Assembly: GCF_019803445.1 (NCBI RefSeq)
Contig: NZ_CP081844.1
Span: forward strand, 2,182,501 to 2,246,500
Length of the DNA stretch: 64,000 nucleotides
Reading direction: 5' to 3'
Source: Caenibius sp. WL
GTDB lineage: Bacteria; Pseudomonadota; Alphaproteobacteria; Sphingomonadales; Sphingomonadaceae
Part shown: piece after piece, positions 1-8,110 of the stretch
Numbering within the stretch: position 1 is the stretch's first letter
How the letters are laid out: each line of letters opens with the position of its first letter
The notes under the pieces: generated by a model
What the model was told of the DNA's origin: nothing
Seen by the model: the letters and a program-made list of their open reading frames with translations, nothing else
Databases searched by the model: none
Translations under genes and position numbers: made by a program

Positions 1-87
1 ATTCTTGCCGAGGAACAGAAGCGCCTTACCGCCGATCCCGGCCTGATCGCCCGGATTCGCGCGGAAATAATCGAACGGATGGAATAA
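1..87 (+). CDS. C-terminal end of an unidentified protein (truncated by window edge)
   Basis: The frame is open from base 1 and stops at the TAA at 85-87, giving 28 residues that end in IRAEIIERME. The tail is charged and probably helical. There is too little to identify a family. It runs towards dnaJ on the other strand, and a hairpin separates the two stops. Confidence 0.5.
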   Translation: MLAEEQKRLTADPGLIARIRAEIIERME

Positions 88-95
88 GGGCGAGA

Positions 96-119
96 CAGGC
101 AGGAACAGTGCCCTGCCTG
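96..119. terminator. Hairpin between convergent genes
   Basis: An 8-bp perfect stem (CAGGCAGG at 96-103, CCTGCCTG at 112-119) with an 8-nt loop lies between the stop of the left-edge gene and the dnaJ stop. No long T-run follows on either strand, so it is only a candidate bidirectional terminator or 3'-end protector. Confidence 0.45.
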
Positions 120-124
120 CGCGC

Positions 125-1261
125 TTAGTCGGTCAGGTCGTTCCAGGCGTCCTTGATCCGCTCAAAAAAACCGCGGCTTTCGGGACATTCGTCGCCCGTT
201 TCGGTTTCCTGGAATTCACGCAGCAGTTCCTTCTGCCGCGCGGTCAGCTTGGTCGGGGTTTCGACGATGACTTCGATCACCAGATCGCCGCGCCCCCGGC
301 CCTGCAGCACAGGCATCCCCGCGCCTCGCTTGCGCAATTGCTTCGCCGACTGGATACCCGCCGGAATCTCGATGCAGATCGATTCCCCGTCGAGCCCAGG
401 AATGGCGATTTCCCCGCCCAGCGCGGCGGTGGTGAAACTCACCGGCACGCGGGTGTACAGCGCTGTTCCTTCTCGCTGGAATACGCGGTGCGGGCGGACT
501 TGCAAGAAAATGTAGAGATCGCCCGGGGGGGCGCCCATCGGCCCTGCCTCACCCTTGCCGGAGAGGCGGATACGCGTGCCGTTGTCGACACCGGGCGGGA
601 TTGTCACGTCCAGCGTCTGCGGCTTGTCCACCCGGCCTTCTCCGCCGCAGGAACGGCAGGGGCTTTCGATGATTTCGCCGCGCCCATGGCAGTGCGGGCA
701 AGTGCGTTCGACGACGAAGAAACCCTGACGCGTGGTGACTTTGCCATGACCGTGGCAGGTGCCGCATCCGCGCGAACCGGTGCCCGGCTTGGCGCCGGTT
801 CCGTCGCAAGCTTCGCACTGGGTCGAGACTTCGACTTCGATCTGCGCTTCCTTGCCATGGAACGCTTCGTCGAGCGAGATTTCCATATCGTAGCGCAAGT
901 CGGCGCCGCGGCGTGGGCGAGCCCTCCCGCCTCCGCCACCGAAAGCCGAACCGAAAATGGTTTCGAAGATATCGCCCAGATCGCTGAATTCACCGCCGCC
1001 GGGCCCATGGCCGCCTTGACCATAGCCGCCCTGCTGGAAAGCCGCATGGCCGAAACGGTCATAGGCCGCGCGCTTCTGCGGGTCCTTGAGGCAATCGTAT
1101 GCCTCGTTGATCGCCTTGAACTTCGCTTCGGATTGGTCACAACCCGGATTGCGATCCGGGTGATAGCGCATCGCCAGTTTGCGATAGGCCGATTTCAGCG
1201 TCTTGTCGTCCGCCGAACGCTCCACCTCAAGCAGTTCGTAATAGTTTACTTCGGTAGCCAT
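125..1261 (-). CDS. dnaJ: Chaperone protein DnaJ (Hsp40)
   Basis: Co-chaperone that delivers unfolded clients to DnaK and stimulates its ATPase; cytoplasmic. The 378 residues show the full class I layout. The J domain has the HPD motif at residues 34-36. A Gly-rich linker follows at about 75-120. Four CxxCxGxG zinc repeats start near residues 149, 166, 188 and 202. The C-terminal substrate-binding region completes the protein. It lies 83 bp downstream of dnaK on the same strand and is probably cotranscribed from the dnaK heat-shock promoter. The gap holds a stable hairpin that may reduce dnaJ expression relative to dnaK. Confidence 0.98.
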   Translation of the reverse strand: MATEVNYYELLEVERSADDKTLKSAYRKLAMRYHPDRNPGCDQSEAKFKAINEAYDCLKDPQKRAAYDRFGHAAFQQGGYGQGGHGPGGGEFSDLGDIFETIFGSAFGGGGGRARPRRGADLRYDMEISLDEAFHGKEAQIEVEVSTQCEACDGTGAKPGTGSRGCGTCHGHGKVTTRQGFFVVERTCPHCHGRGEIIESPCRSCGGEGRVDKPQTLDVTIPPGVDNGTRIRLSGKGEAGPMGAPPGDLYIFLQVRPHRVFQREGTALYTRVPVSFTTAALGGEIAIPGLDGESICIEIPAGIQSAKQLRKRGAGMPVLQGRGRGDLVIEVIVETPTKLTARQKELLREFQETETGDECPESRGFFERIKDAWNDLTD

Positions 1262-1280
1262 TGCCCCGCCTCAAACGTCA

Positions 1281-1323
1281 CCGCCGCCGATGCCCGCCAT
1301 AATCGGGGGCAGAGCGGCGGCGG
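1281..1323 (-). promoter_or_regulatory. Hairpin in the dnaK-dnaJ intercistronic gap
   Basis: A 9-bp GC-only stem (1281-1289 with 1315-1323) encloses a second stem (1291-1295 with 1307-1311). It starts about 20 nt below the dnaK stop and ends about 20 nt above the dnaJ start codon in the minus-strand transcript. No T-run follows, so it could be a processing or stability element, or a weak attenuator. Confidence 0.5.
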
Positions 1324-1344
1324 ATTCGATGTCCATCAGGCAAT

Positions 1345-3261
1345 TCAGCCCTTGTTGTCTTCGTCGACTTCCGAGAACTCGGCGTCAACCACGTCGTCCT
1401 GCGCGGCTGCGTTGTCGGCCCCATCAGCGGCGCCGCCAGCGGCCTGTTCCTTCTCGTAGATCGCCTGACCCATCTTCATGGCAAGCTGGGTCAGGTTCTG
1501 CGCCTTGGCGTTCATATCATCGACATTCCCGCTTTCGATCGCAGTCTTGGTTTCGGCGATGGCGGTTTCGATTTCGGACTTGAGGCCGGCATCGATCTTG
1601 TCGCCGTTTTCGGAAAGCTGCTTTTCCGTGGCATGCACAAGGCTGTCGGCATTGTTTCGGGCTTCCGCCGATTCACGCCGCTTCTTGTCTTCCTCGGCAA
1701 ACTTTTCGGCATCGCGAACCATCTGGTCGATGTCGCCTTCCGAAAGACCGCCGGAAGCCTGGATGCGGATCTGCTGTTCCTTGCCGGTGCCCTTGTCCTT
1801 GGCCGACACGTTGACGATGCCGTTGGCGTCGATATCGAACGTCACCTCGATCTGCGGCACACCGCGCGGCGCCGACGGAATGCCGACAAGATCGAACTGG
1901 CCGAGCAGTTTGTTGTCCGCCGCCATTTCGCGTTCGCCCTGGAACACGCGGATAGTCACGGCCTGCTGGTTGTCTTCCGCCGTCGAATAGACCTGCGATT
2001 TCTTGGTCGGGATCGTCGTATTGCGGTCGATCATGCGAGTGAACACCCCGCCCAGCGTTTCGATGCCGAGCGAAAGCGGAGTCACGTCGAGCAGCAGCAC
2101 GTCCTTCACATCGCCCTGCAGCACGCCCGCCTGGATGGCGGCGCCCATGGCCACCACTTCGTCAGGGTTCACGCCGGTGTGCGGCTTCTTGCCGAAGAAC
2201 TGTTCGACGACTTCGCGCACCTTGGGCATGCGGGTCATCCCGCCGACCAGCACGACTTCGTCCACCGCACCCTTGTCCAGCCCCGCATCGGCCAAGGCCT
2301 TCTTGCAGGGTTCAAGCGTGCGCTGGATCAGGTTTTCAACCAGCTTTTCGAGCTGCGAACGGGTCAGCGTTTCCACCAGGTGCAGCGGGGTCGTCGCGCC
2401 GCCTTCCATACGCGCGGTGATGAAAGGCAGGTTGATTTCGGTCTGCTGCGAGCTGGAAAGTTCGATCTTCGCCTTTTCGGCCGCTTCCTTGAGGCGTTGC
2501 AGAGCCAGCTTGTCCGTCCGCAGATCCATGTTTTCCTGCTTCTTGAACTGGTCCGCCAGATACTCGACAATCGCGCTGTCGAAATCCTCACCGCCCAGGA
2601 ACGTGTCGCCGTTGGTCGATTTCACTTCGAACACGCCATCGCCGATTTCGAGGATCGAAATATCGAACGTGCCACCGCCAAGGTCGTACACGGCAATGGT
2701 CTTGCCGTCGTTCTTGTCGAGGCCGTAAGCCAGTGCGGCCGCCGTCGGTTCGTTGATGATGCGCAGGACTTCAAGACCCGCGATCTGGCCGGCGTCCTTG
2801 GTCGCCTGGCGCTGCGCGTCGTTGAAGTAGGCCGGAACGGTGATCACCGCCTGAGTGACGGATTCGCCGAGGTACGATTCCGCCGTTTCCTTCATCTTCT
2901 GGAGAATAAAGGCGGAAATCTGAGACGGGCTGTAGTCTTCGCCGCCTGCCTGGACCCAGGCATCGCCGTTCTTGCCCTTGGTGATGGTATAGGGGACGAG
3001 ACCCATGTCCTTCTTGGTCATGGGATCGTCGAAGCGGCGGCCGATCAGGCGCTTGACCGCGAAAACCGTATTGTCGGGATTGGTGACGGCCTGGCGCTTC
3101 GCGGGCTGGCCGATCAGGCGCTCCCCATCCTTGGTGAACGCGACGATCGACGGAGTCGTGCGTGCGCCTTCCGAATTTTCGACCACCTTGGGCTTGCTCC
3201 CATCCATCACCGCGACGCAGCTGTTGGTCGTGCCAAGGTCGATACCGATAACTTTGCCCAT
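1345..3261 (-). CDS. dnaK: Molecular chaperone DnaK (Hsp70)
   Basis: ATP-driven chaperone that binds exposed hydrophobic segments and works with DnaJ and GrpE. The 638 residues match the usual bacterial length. The N-terminal phosphate loop GIDLGTTNS is at residues 5-13, the actin-like ATPase contains the DLGGGTFD motif, and the substrate-binding domain is followed by an acidic tail ending EVDEDNKG. It is the first gene of dnaK-dnaJ. A sequence matching the alphaproteobacterial sigma-32 promoter lies about 110 bp upstream. Unlike many bacteria, grpE is not adjacent; it sits with hrcA 1.6 kb away. Confidence 0.99.
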   Translation of the reverse strand: MGKVIGIDLGTTNSCVAVMDGSKPKVVENSEGARTTPSIVAFTKDGERLIGQPAKRQAVTNPDNTVFAVKRLIGRRFDDPMTKKDMGLVPYTITKGKNGDAWVQAGGEDYSPSQISAFILQKMKETAESYLGESVTQAVITVPAYFNDAQRQATKDAGQIAGLEVLRIINEPTAAALAYGLDKNDGKTIAVYDLGGGTFDISILEIGDGVFEVKSTNGDTFLGGEDFDSAIVEYLADQFKKQENMDLRTDKLALQRLKEAAEKAKIELSSSQQTEINLPFITARMEGGATTPLHLVETLTRSQLEKLVENLIQRTLEPCKKALADAGLDKGAVDEVVLVGGMTRMPKVREVVEQFFGKKPHTGVNPDEVVAMGAAIQAGVLQGDVKDVLLLDVTPLSLGIETLGGVFTRMIDRNTTIPTKKSQVYSTAEDNQQAVTIRVFQGEREMAADNKLLGQFDLVGIPSAPRGVPQIEVTFDIDANGIVNVSAKDKGTGKEQQIRIQASGGLSEGDIDQMVRDAEKFAEEDKKRRESAEARNNADSLVHATEKQLSENGDKIDAGLKSEIETAIAETKTAIESGNVDDMNAKAQNLTQLAMKMGQAIYEKEQAAGGAADGADNAAAQDDVVDAEFSEVDEDNKG

Positions 3262-3368
3262 TATTACCTCATCCTAAAATCAAAAGTGGACACCGCGTGG
3301 TTCGCCTCCCGAAAGCGGCAAGACGGCTTACGCAGCTCTGAGCCCGAAAAGGCCCTTGTTGACCGGCG

Positions 3369-3396
3369 ATATAAGAGCGCTTTTTCCTTGCACAAG
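3369..3396 (-). promoter_or_regulatory. Sigma-32 (RpoH) type heat-shock promoter of dnaK
   Basis: Read on the minus strand, CTTG (3396-3393) is followed by exactly 17 nt and then CTTATAT (3375-3369). This fits the published alphaproteobacterial heat-shock pattern CTTG-N17/18-CYTAT-N-T. It would give a leader of about 100 nt before the dnaK ATG. No CIRCE element (the HrcA operator) is seen in the same region. Confidence 0.75.
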
Positions 3397-3443
3397 GGAT
3401 CATGGCAGCTAGTTTCCCCAATCGGGAAACAGGAGGCAAAAAC

Positions 3444-3923
3444 ATGAGAAAAACGGTATTCGCATCCCTCGCACTGGTGCTTTCCACACTGCCGCTGGCC
3501 GCATGCGGCGAAAAGGAAGCGCCCCCGGCCGATAGCGTCGATGGCAAGCCTGGGGTCGAAATCACCAACGGTCGCATCGTTCTGCCTGCCGTCGCGGGCA
3601 ATCCGGCTGCGCTCTATCTCGATATCGTGAACAACAGCGATGGCTACGCCGTCGTCCGCAAGGCGGAAGTGCCCGGCGCCAAGGAGGTGGCCATGCACGA
3701 AAGCGTGACCACCAACGGCAAGGCCGAGATGGTCGATCTGGCCCCGGTCAATCTCGTGAAGGGGCAATCGGTCAAGTTCGAACCGGGCGGCAAGCATTTC
3801 ATGATCATGGGCCTCGATCCCGCGCCCGCAGCAGGCGAAACGAAGGAAGTGACGCTGACTTTCGCGGGTGGTGACAAGACCACTTTCACCGCCAAGGTCG
3901 AAGCTCCAGGGGGCGGCAACTGA
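3444..3923 (+). CDS. PCu(A)C-family periplasmic copper chaperone, lipoprotein
   Basis: Copper-binding protein of the DUF461/PCu(A)C family, which supplies copper to cytochrome c oxidase assembly. I chose the ATG at 3444 because AGGAGG sits at 3431-3436 and it begins a clean lipoprotein signal (MRKTVFASLALVLSTLPLAAC, where the lipobox LAAC carries the lipidated Cys). The mature part shows the expected metal-binding His and Met residues, in AMHESV and later KHFMIMG, spaced as in the family. The length is 159 aa. Its stop overlaps the probable start of the next gene, which suggests translational coupling. Confidence 0.88.
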   Translation: MRKTVFASLALVLSTLPLAACGEKEAPPADSVDGKPGVEITNGRIVLPAVAGNPAALYLDIVNNSDGYAVVRKAEVPGAKEVAMHESVTTNGKAEMVDLAPVNLVKGQSVKFEPGGKHFMIMGLDPAPAAGETKEVTLTFAGGDKTTFTAKVEAPGGGN

Positions 3924-4438
3924 ACGAAATCGCGCAGTTTCAAGGGGCGGCTTGTCCGGCCGGCGGCGAACGGCCGCTGACCGAAGGGGAAGTCGCCCTT
4001 GTCCGCAGCATCTTTGGCACCGCGATTGATTGCAGCCTCGTCACTTTGCGGCGGCGCAAGTGGTTCCCCTTCCAGCCGCGCAACCGGCTGATGGCCCCGT
4101 GCGGACATATCCATTTCCATCCGGACGATTCGATTTACTGCGATGATTTCGCTGCGGCGACGCTCGACCGGCAGGGGCATTTCCTGCACGAGATGACGCA
4201 CGTCTGGCAGACGCAGGTGCATGGCAAGTACTATCTGCCGTTACGCCGCCATCCGTTCTGCCGCTATGGCTACACGCTGATGCCCGGCAGAGCGCTGAAC
4301 CGTTACGGTATCGAGCAGCAGGCCGAAATCGTCCGCCATGCCTTCCTGTTGCGCAATGGGAAGCGGATCGCAGGTGTCGGCGATCCGCGCGCATACGATA
4401 AGCTGGTGAATTTTCCAGGAGCGGAAAACCCGGGTTAA
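3920..4438 (+). CDS. HExxH-motif protein, sphingomonad 'vgr-related' type
   Basis: A conserved sphingomonad protein, often labelled vgr-related, of unknown function. It carries HEMTHVWQ at about residues 90-97. This is an HExxHxxQ zinc-peptidase-like signature of the kind seen in DUF4157 proteins. The downstream region keeps E-Q-Q-A-E-I. The start is uncertain. A TTG at 4046 would give 130 aa but cuts off an N-terminal block (RPLTEGEVALVRSIFGTAID) that looks conserved. The frame is open back to a CTG at 3920 that overlaps the TGA of the copper chaperone (CTGA), giving 172 aa. No signal peptide is visible. Whether it is an active protease cannot be told from sequence. Confidence 0.7.
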   Translation: MNEIAQFQGAACPAGGERPLTEGEVALVRSIFGTAIDCSLVTLRRRKWFPFQPRNRLMAPCGHIHFHPDDSIYCDDFAAATLDRQGHFLHEMTHVWQTQVHGKYYLPLRRHPFCRYGYTLMPGRALNRYGIEQQAEIVRHAFLLRNGKRIAGVGDPRAYDKLVNFPGAENPG

Positions 4439-4493
4439 AGCCCCGAATTAAAGCCAAGCGCCGCCGTGCTGCGATGCCCGGACAAACTGACCG

Positions 4494-4763
4494 TCAGCGA
4501 TAGCGGCGACAGCTTACGCGGCGTTCATCGCCATAGCGATCACGGCGATAGCACTTGCCGTCTTTCTTGATAAGCGCGCCGCCGACAGCGCCGGCCGCCG
4601 CGCCGATTGCGGCGCCTTCGCCCACATCGCCACCGGTCGCAGCCCCGACACCGGCGCCAACGGCGGCCCCGACGAGAGCGCCCTCACCGGCATGATTGGT
4701 GGAGCAGGCGCCCAGCGTGGCAAGCGAAGCCGCCGCCACAGCAGGGACAATCCACTTACGCAT
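4494..4763 (-). CDS. Glycine-zipper lipoprotein
   Basis: Small outer-membrane-type lipoprotein of 89 aa. The ATG at 4763 is preceded by GGAGG at 4769-4773. It begins a lipoprotein signal ending in the lipobox LGAC. The mature part is an alternating Gly/Ala zipper (GALVGAAVGAGVGAATGG and a second similar run), then a short basic tail with two Cys (KCYRRDRYGDERRVSC). Glycine-zipper proteins of this type insert into or associate with the outer membrane; the specific role is unknown. A longer start at 4850 would place 29 hydrophilic residues before the signal and is rejected. Confidence 0.8.
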   Translation of the reverse strand: MRKWIVPAVAAASLATLGACSTNHAGEGALVGAAVGAGVGAATGGDVGEGAAIGAAAGAVGGALIKKDGKCYRRDRYGDERRVSCRRYR

Positions 4764-4847
4764 GATAAACCTCCGTTCAGCGTTCTTCTTCTCGAACATC
4801 AACGGACGGGTTTTGCGCATGTTCCTGATATTAGGGCGCTTCATCGT

Positions 4848-4874
4848 CATTGCGGGCCTGTTCGACCCGCAATG
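4848..4874 (-). terminator. Hairpin just below grpE
   Basis: A 9-bp perfect stem (4848-4856 with 4866-4874) with a 9-nt loop starts within 10 nt of the grpE stop on the minus strand. No U-run follows, so this is a candidate terminator or 3'-end protector for hrcA-grpE only. Confidence 0.45.
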
Positions 4875-4879
4875 CGCGC

Positions 4880-5458
4880 TTATTCGGGTTTCTTGGCGAC
4901 AGCAACCATGGCCGGGCGCAGGAGGCGGTCCTTGATCATGTAGCCGGGCTGCAATTCCTGCACGATGGTGCCCGGCTCGGCGTCCGTCGAAGGAACTTCG
5001 AGCATGGCCTGATGCTGATTGGGGTCGAGCGGCAACCCCATCGCCGCGATCCGGCTGATACCGTGGCTGCTGAAGACCTTATCGATCTCACGCGCGGTGG
5101 CCTCGATCCCGGCGAGGAAGCCTTTCACCCGCTCATCATCCTTGAGATCGGCGGGAATGGCATCGAGCGCGCGGGCAAGGTTGTCGGCCACGCTGAGGAT
5201 ATCGCGGGCAAAGCCGGTGGCGGCATACGCGCGCGCATCGGCAATGTCCTTCTCCAGGCGGCGGCGCACGTTCTGCGTTTCCGCCCGGGCATAGAGAATA
5301 TCCTGCTGGGCGGCTTCCAGTTGTTCTTGCAACAGGCTCACCTGATCCGGGGCGGAACCCTCCGCATCGCCGGCGCTTTCCAGCATTTCTTCGGGTACGC
5401 CCTTCAATTCCGCGGCCACGGCGGGATCGTCTTGCGGCTGCGTCTTGTCGTCAGTCAT
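4880..5458 (-). CDS. grpE: Nucleotide exchange factor GrpE
   Basis: Exchanges ADP for ATP on DnaK. The 192 residues have the family form: an acidic, disordered start, a long helix at about residues 40-85 (LLQEQLEAAQQDILYARAET), and a C-terminal beta domain with the signature DPNQHQAML near residue 147. It follows hrcA with a 28-bp gap, the common hrcA-grpE arrangement of alphaproteobacteria. It ends in KKPE. Confidence 0.97.
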   Translation of the reverse strand: MTDDKTQPQDDPAVAAELKGVPEEMLESAGDAEGSAPDQVSLLQEQLEAAQQDILYARAETQNVRRRLEKDIADARAYAATGFARDILSVADNLARALDAIPADLKDDERVKGFLAGIEATAREIDKVFSSHGISRIAAMGLPLDPNQHQAMLEVPSTDAEPGTIVQELQPGYMIKDRLLRPAMVAVAKKPE

Positions 5459-5486
5459 AGGTCTCTAATCTGTCTGTTCTAACTGT

Positions 5487-6530
5487 TTAACCGATCAATT
5501 TGCCCAGGCTCTGGGCAGTGAAATCCACCATGGGGACAACCCGGGCATAATTCAACCGGGTCGGCCCGATTACACCCACCACACCCACAACCTTGCCGTC
5601 CCGATCGCGATAGGGTGAAGCGATCACGGACGAACCGGAGAGGGCGAACAGGCGGTTTTCCGAGCCGATGAAAATACGGGTCGCATCGGCTTCGCGCGCG
5701 CTTTCCAGCAGTTCGGCAATGGATTGCTTGTTTTCGAGATCGTCCAGCAATTGCCGGACGCGTTCGAGATCGCCCAAGGCGGTTTCGTCCAGCAGGTTGG
5801 CCTGCCCGCGCACGATCAGAACCGGGCGCTGCGCCGCATCCTCGGTCCAGACCGCCAGTCCCCGCTCGACCAGATCGCGGCTCGCGGCATCGAGCGCGGA
5901 GCGGCCCGAGACGATATCGTGCCCGATGATCCGCACGGCCTCGGCCAGTGTCCGGCCGCGCAGATGCGCCGTGATGTAATTGGTCGCCTGCTCCAGAATC
6001 GTCACGGGCAGGCCGGGAGGCAGATCGAGCAGGCGGTTTTCGATGTGTCCGTCTTCCCCGACGATGATCGCCAGCGCCTTGCCGGGCGCGAGGGAAACGA
6101 TGTTCATCTGCGTCAGCCGGGGCTCGCGGCTCGGCACCATGACGACGCCAGCGGCGGCCGAGAGATCGGACAGCAGCAGACTGGTCGCTTCCAGTGCCTG
6201 CTCGATCGGGCCTGGGCGCGACAGGCGGCTTTCGATGGCCGCCCGTTCTTCTGCCGTGGGCTCTGCTACCTGCATCATCCCATCGACGAACAGGCGCAGG
6301 CCCAGTTCGGTCGGCATCCGCCCGGCGCTGGTATGCGGCGCGGCCAGCAGTCCGAGCGATTCGAGTTCGGCCAGAACCGAACGGATCGATGCCGGGGAAA
6401 GGTTGACCTGCCCCCTACCCGCCAGCGTTTTCGAACCGACAGGCAGCCCGCTCGACAGATATCCTTCCACCACCAGGCGGAAAATATCGCGGGCGCGACT
6501 GGTCAGTTCGGTGACGGGCGGCGTGGGCAT
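5487..6530 (-). CDS. hrcA: Heat-inducible transcription repressor HrcA
   Basis: Repressor that binds the CIRCE inverted repeat and is kept active by GroE. The 347 residues carry an N-terminal winged helix (about 5-75: ELTSRARDIFRLVVEGYL and LSPASIRSVLAELESLGLL), then the GAF-like dimer domain, ending in the usual VVPMVDFTAQSLG segment. No CIRCE repeat occurs in this window, so its targets (normally groESL in alphaproteobacteria) lie elsewhere. No ribosome-binding site precedes the ATG, and a promoter -10 sits 7 nt upstream, so the mRNA may be leaderless. Confidence 0.96.
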   Translation of the reverse strand: MPTPPVTELTSRARDIFRLVVEGYLSSGLPVGSKTLAGRGQVNLSPASIRSVLAELESLGLLAAPHTSAGRMPTELGLRLFVDGMMQVAEPTAEERAAIESRLSRPGPIEQALEATSLLLSDLSAAAGVVMVPSREPRLTQMNIVSLAPGKALAIIVGEDGHIENRLLDLPPGLPVTILEQATNYITAHLRGRTLAEAVRIIGHDIVSGRSALDAASRDLVERGLAVWTEDAAQRPVLIVRGQANLLDETALGDLERVRQLLDDLENKQSIAELLESAREADATRIFIGSENRLFALSGSSVIASPYRDRDGKVVGVVGVIGPTRLNYARVVPMVDFTAQSLGKLIG

Positions 6531-6537
6531 AACACGT

Positions 6538-6565
6538 TATCTAGGCGAGACAGCCGGGGAGACAA
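6538..6565 (-). promoter_or_regulatory. Putative sigma-70 type promoter of hrcA-grpE
   Basis: On the minus strand, TTGTCT (6565-6560) and TAGATA (6543-6538) are separated by 16 bp. Seven bases separate the -10 from the A of the hrcA ATG, so transcription would start at or next to the start codon. The spacing and the absence of a Shine-Dalgarno are seen directly; promoter activity is inferred. Confidence 0.5.
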
Positions 6566-6658
6566 CACCTGTTCGTCTCTTCCCTTTCACGCGCGAGGAA
6601 GTAAGGACGGCGCGATGATGGTTCAGGCCGGGTGCCTGATCGGAACAAAGGACAAGAT

Positions 6659-7372
6659 ATGCGACCTTCCGGCCGTGCCGCAGACGAAATGCGTGCGATT
6701 GAAATCCAGACCGGTTTCACCAAGCATGCGGAAGGATCGTGCCTGATTTCCTTCGGCGATACGCGGGTGCTGGTGACCGCCAGTGTCGAGGAACGCGTAC
6801 CCCCGTTCCTGCGCGGCAAGGGCGAAGGCTGGGTGACGGCGGAATATTCCATGCTGCCCCGCGCCACTCACACGCGCGGCAGCCGTGAAGCGGCCAAGGG
6901 CAAGCAGACCGGTCGGACTCAGGAAATCCAGCGCCTGATCGGCCGCTCCCTGCGCGCCGTGACCGATCTCAAGAAGCTGGGCGAACGCCAGATCACGCTT
7001 GATTGCGATGTCATCCAGGCCGATGGCGGCACACGCACGGCAGCCATTTCCGGTGCCTGGGTGGCGCTGCGGCTCGCCGTGAACAAGCTGATGGCCTCGG
7101 GCGCGATCACCGCCGACCCGCTGACGGCGAAAGTGGCCGCGGTAAGCTGCGGAATCTGCGGCGGGACGCCGGTGCTCGATCTCGATTACGTCGAAGACAG
7201 CGCTGCCGATGCCGATGCCAATTTCGTGCTGATCGAAGGCGGCCAGATCGCCGAAGCGCAAGCGACGGCGGAAGGCGCGCCTTATGACGAGGAAAGCCTG
7301 CTGCGCCTGCTCCGCCTCGCCCGGATCGGTTGCGACCGGATTTTCGCGGCGCAGGATGCGGCGGTCAAGTGA
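6659..7372 (+). CDS. rph: Ribonuclease PH
   Basis: Phosphorolytic 3'-5' exoribonuclease that trims tRNA precursors. I chose the ATG at 6659, preceded by AAAGGA, because it gives the standard beginning [12 protein letters not shown]. The result is 237 aa, the normal family length. Family blocks seen include [20 protein letters not shown], the [15 protein letters not shown] segment and the C-terminal [11 protein letters not shown]. It runs into rdgB with a 1-nt TGATG overlap. The rph-rdgB pair diverging from hrcA is common in alphaproteobacteria. Confidence 0.97.
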   Translation: MRPSGRAADEMRAIEIQTGFTKHAEGSCLISFGDTRVLVTASVEERVPPFLRGKGEGWVTAEYSMLPRATHTRGSREAAKGKQTGRTQEIQRLIGRSLRAVTDLKKLGERQITLDCDVIQADGGTRTAAISGAWVALRLAVNKLMASGAITADPLTAKVAAVSCGICGGTPVLDLDYVEDSAADADANFVLIEGGQIAEAQATAEGAPYDEESLLRLLRLARIGCDRIFAAQDAAVK

Positions 7373-7998
7373 TGCGCCGCCTCGGTTCCGGCAAGCTCGT
7401 CATCGCCACGCATAATGCGGGCAAGCTGAAAGAGATTTCGGCCTTGTTCGCGCCATATGGGATGGAATGCATCTCGGCGGGGGCATTGGGCCTGCCGGAA
7501 CCGGCGGAAACAGGCACGACATTCATTGAAAACGCCCTGATCAAGGCTCGCGCCGCTGCCGAAGCTTCGCAATTGCCTGCGCTGGCGGATGACAGCGGGT
7601 TGTCCGTCGCCGGGCTCGGCGGGCGTCCCGGCGTTTACACCGCCGATTGGGCCGAACGCCAATGGTTCGAGGGCGAGCCGGGGCGTGACTGGTACATGGC
7701 GATGGGCAAAGTCGAAGGCATGTTGCAGGCCATCGGCCCCAAAGCGGATCGGGCCTGCTGGTTTTCGTGCGTGTTGGCGATTGCCTGGCCCGACGGTGAA
7801 ACCGCCGTTTATGAAGGCCGGGTGGATGGGCGCTATAGCTGGCCGCCGCGCGGGGATCGGGGTTTCGGATACGATCCGGTCTTCGTCGCCGATGGGCGGA
7901 CCGAAACCTATGCCGAAATCGATCCCGAGGAAAAGCACCGCACCAGCCACCGGGCGAATGCCTTCGCCAAGCTGGTGGCGGAGCAATTCGGCGGCTAG
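7372..7998 (+). CDS. rdgB: Non-canonical purine NTP pyrophosphatase (RdgB/HAM1)
   Basis: Hydrolyses dITP, ITP and XTP to monophosphates, which cleans the nucleotide pool. The ATG at 7372 overlaps the rph stop (TGATG). The 208 residues begin with the substrate loop VIATHNAGKLKEI, contain the catalytic-Asp block LADDSGLSV and FGYDPVF, and end with the SHRANAFAKL motif. A longer frame beginning inside rph is rejected. A strong palindrome overlaps its stop codon. Confidence 0.96.
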   Translation: MRRLGSGKLVIATHNAGKLKEISALFAPYGMECISAGALGLPEPAETGTTFIENALIKARAAAEASQLPALADDSGLSVAGLGGRPGVYTADWAERQWFEGEPGRDWYMAMGKVEGMLQAIGPKADRACWFSCVLAIAWPDGETAVYEGRVDGRYSWPPRGDRGFGYDPVFVADGRTETYAEIDPEEKHRTSHRANAFAKLVAEQFGG

Positions 7999-8033
7999 AG
8001 TGATACCGGTCCTGATTGAACCGGTATCACTCT
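7997..8033. repeat. 14-bp perfect palindrome overlapping the rdgB stop
   Basis: AGAGTGATACCGGT (7997-8010) and its exact complement (8020-8033) flank a 9-nt loop. The left arm includes the last two bases of the rdgB TAG. It may terminate rph-rdgB, although no T-run follows. The AGAGTGAT half can also pair with ATCACTCT at 8092-8099. Confidence 0.65.
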
Positions 8034-8052
8034 CGCTTGTCGTTTGATTGCC

Positions 8053-8096
8053 GTGATTTCCGAGCCAGCAGGTGATTCCACCTGCTTCGAAATCAC
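8053..8096. repeat. Nested palindrome upstream of hemW
   Basis: Outer arms GTGATTTC (8053-8060) and GAAATCAC (8089-8096) enclose inner arms AGCAGGT (8067-8073) and ACCTGCT (8080-8086). With the palindrome just upstream it fills most of the 112-bp rdgB-hemW gap and shares the GTGAT/ATCAC core. This looks like a REP-like intergenic repeat family. Confidence 0.6.
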
Positions 8097-8110
8097 TCTA
8101 GGATACAGGC

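Noticed and set aside
1633-3447. A 604-codon open frame antisense to dnaK
   Set aside because: It is the complement of a conserved gene in GC-rich DNA, has no family features, and its reading frame is explained by dnaK codon bias.
3262-6660. A CIRCE operator near dnaK, grpE or hrcA
   Set aside because: I searched by eye for TTAGCACTC-N9-GAGTGCTAA and saw none; the only similar words form an unrelated terminator at 17371-17401.
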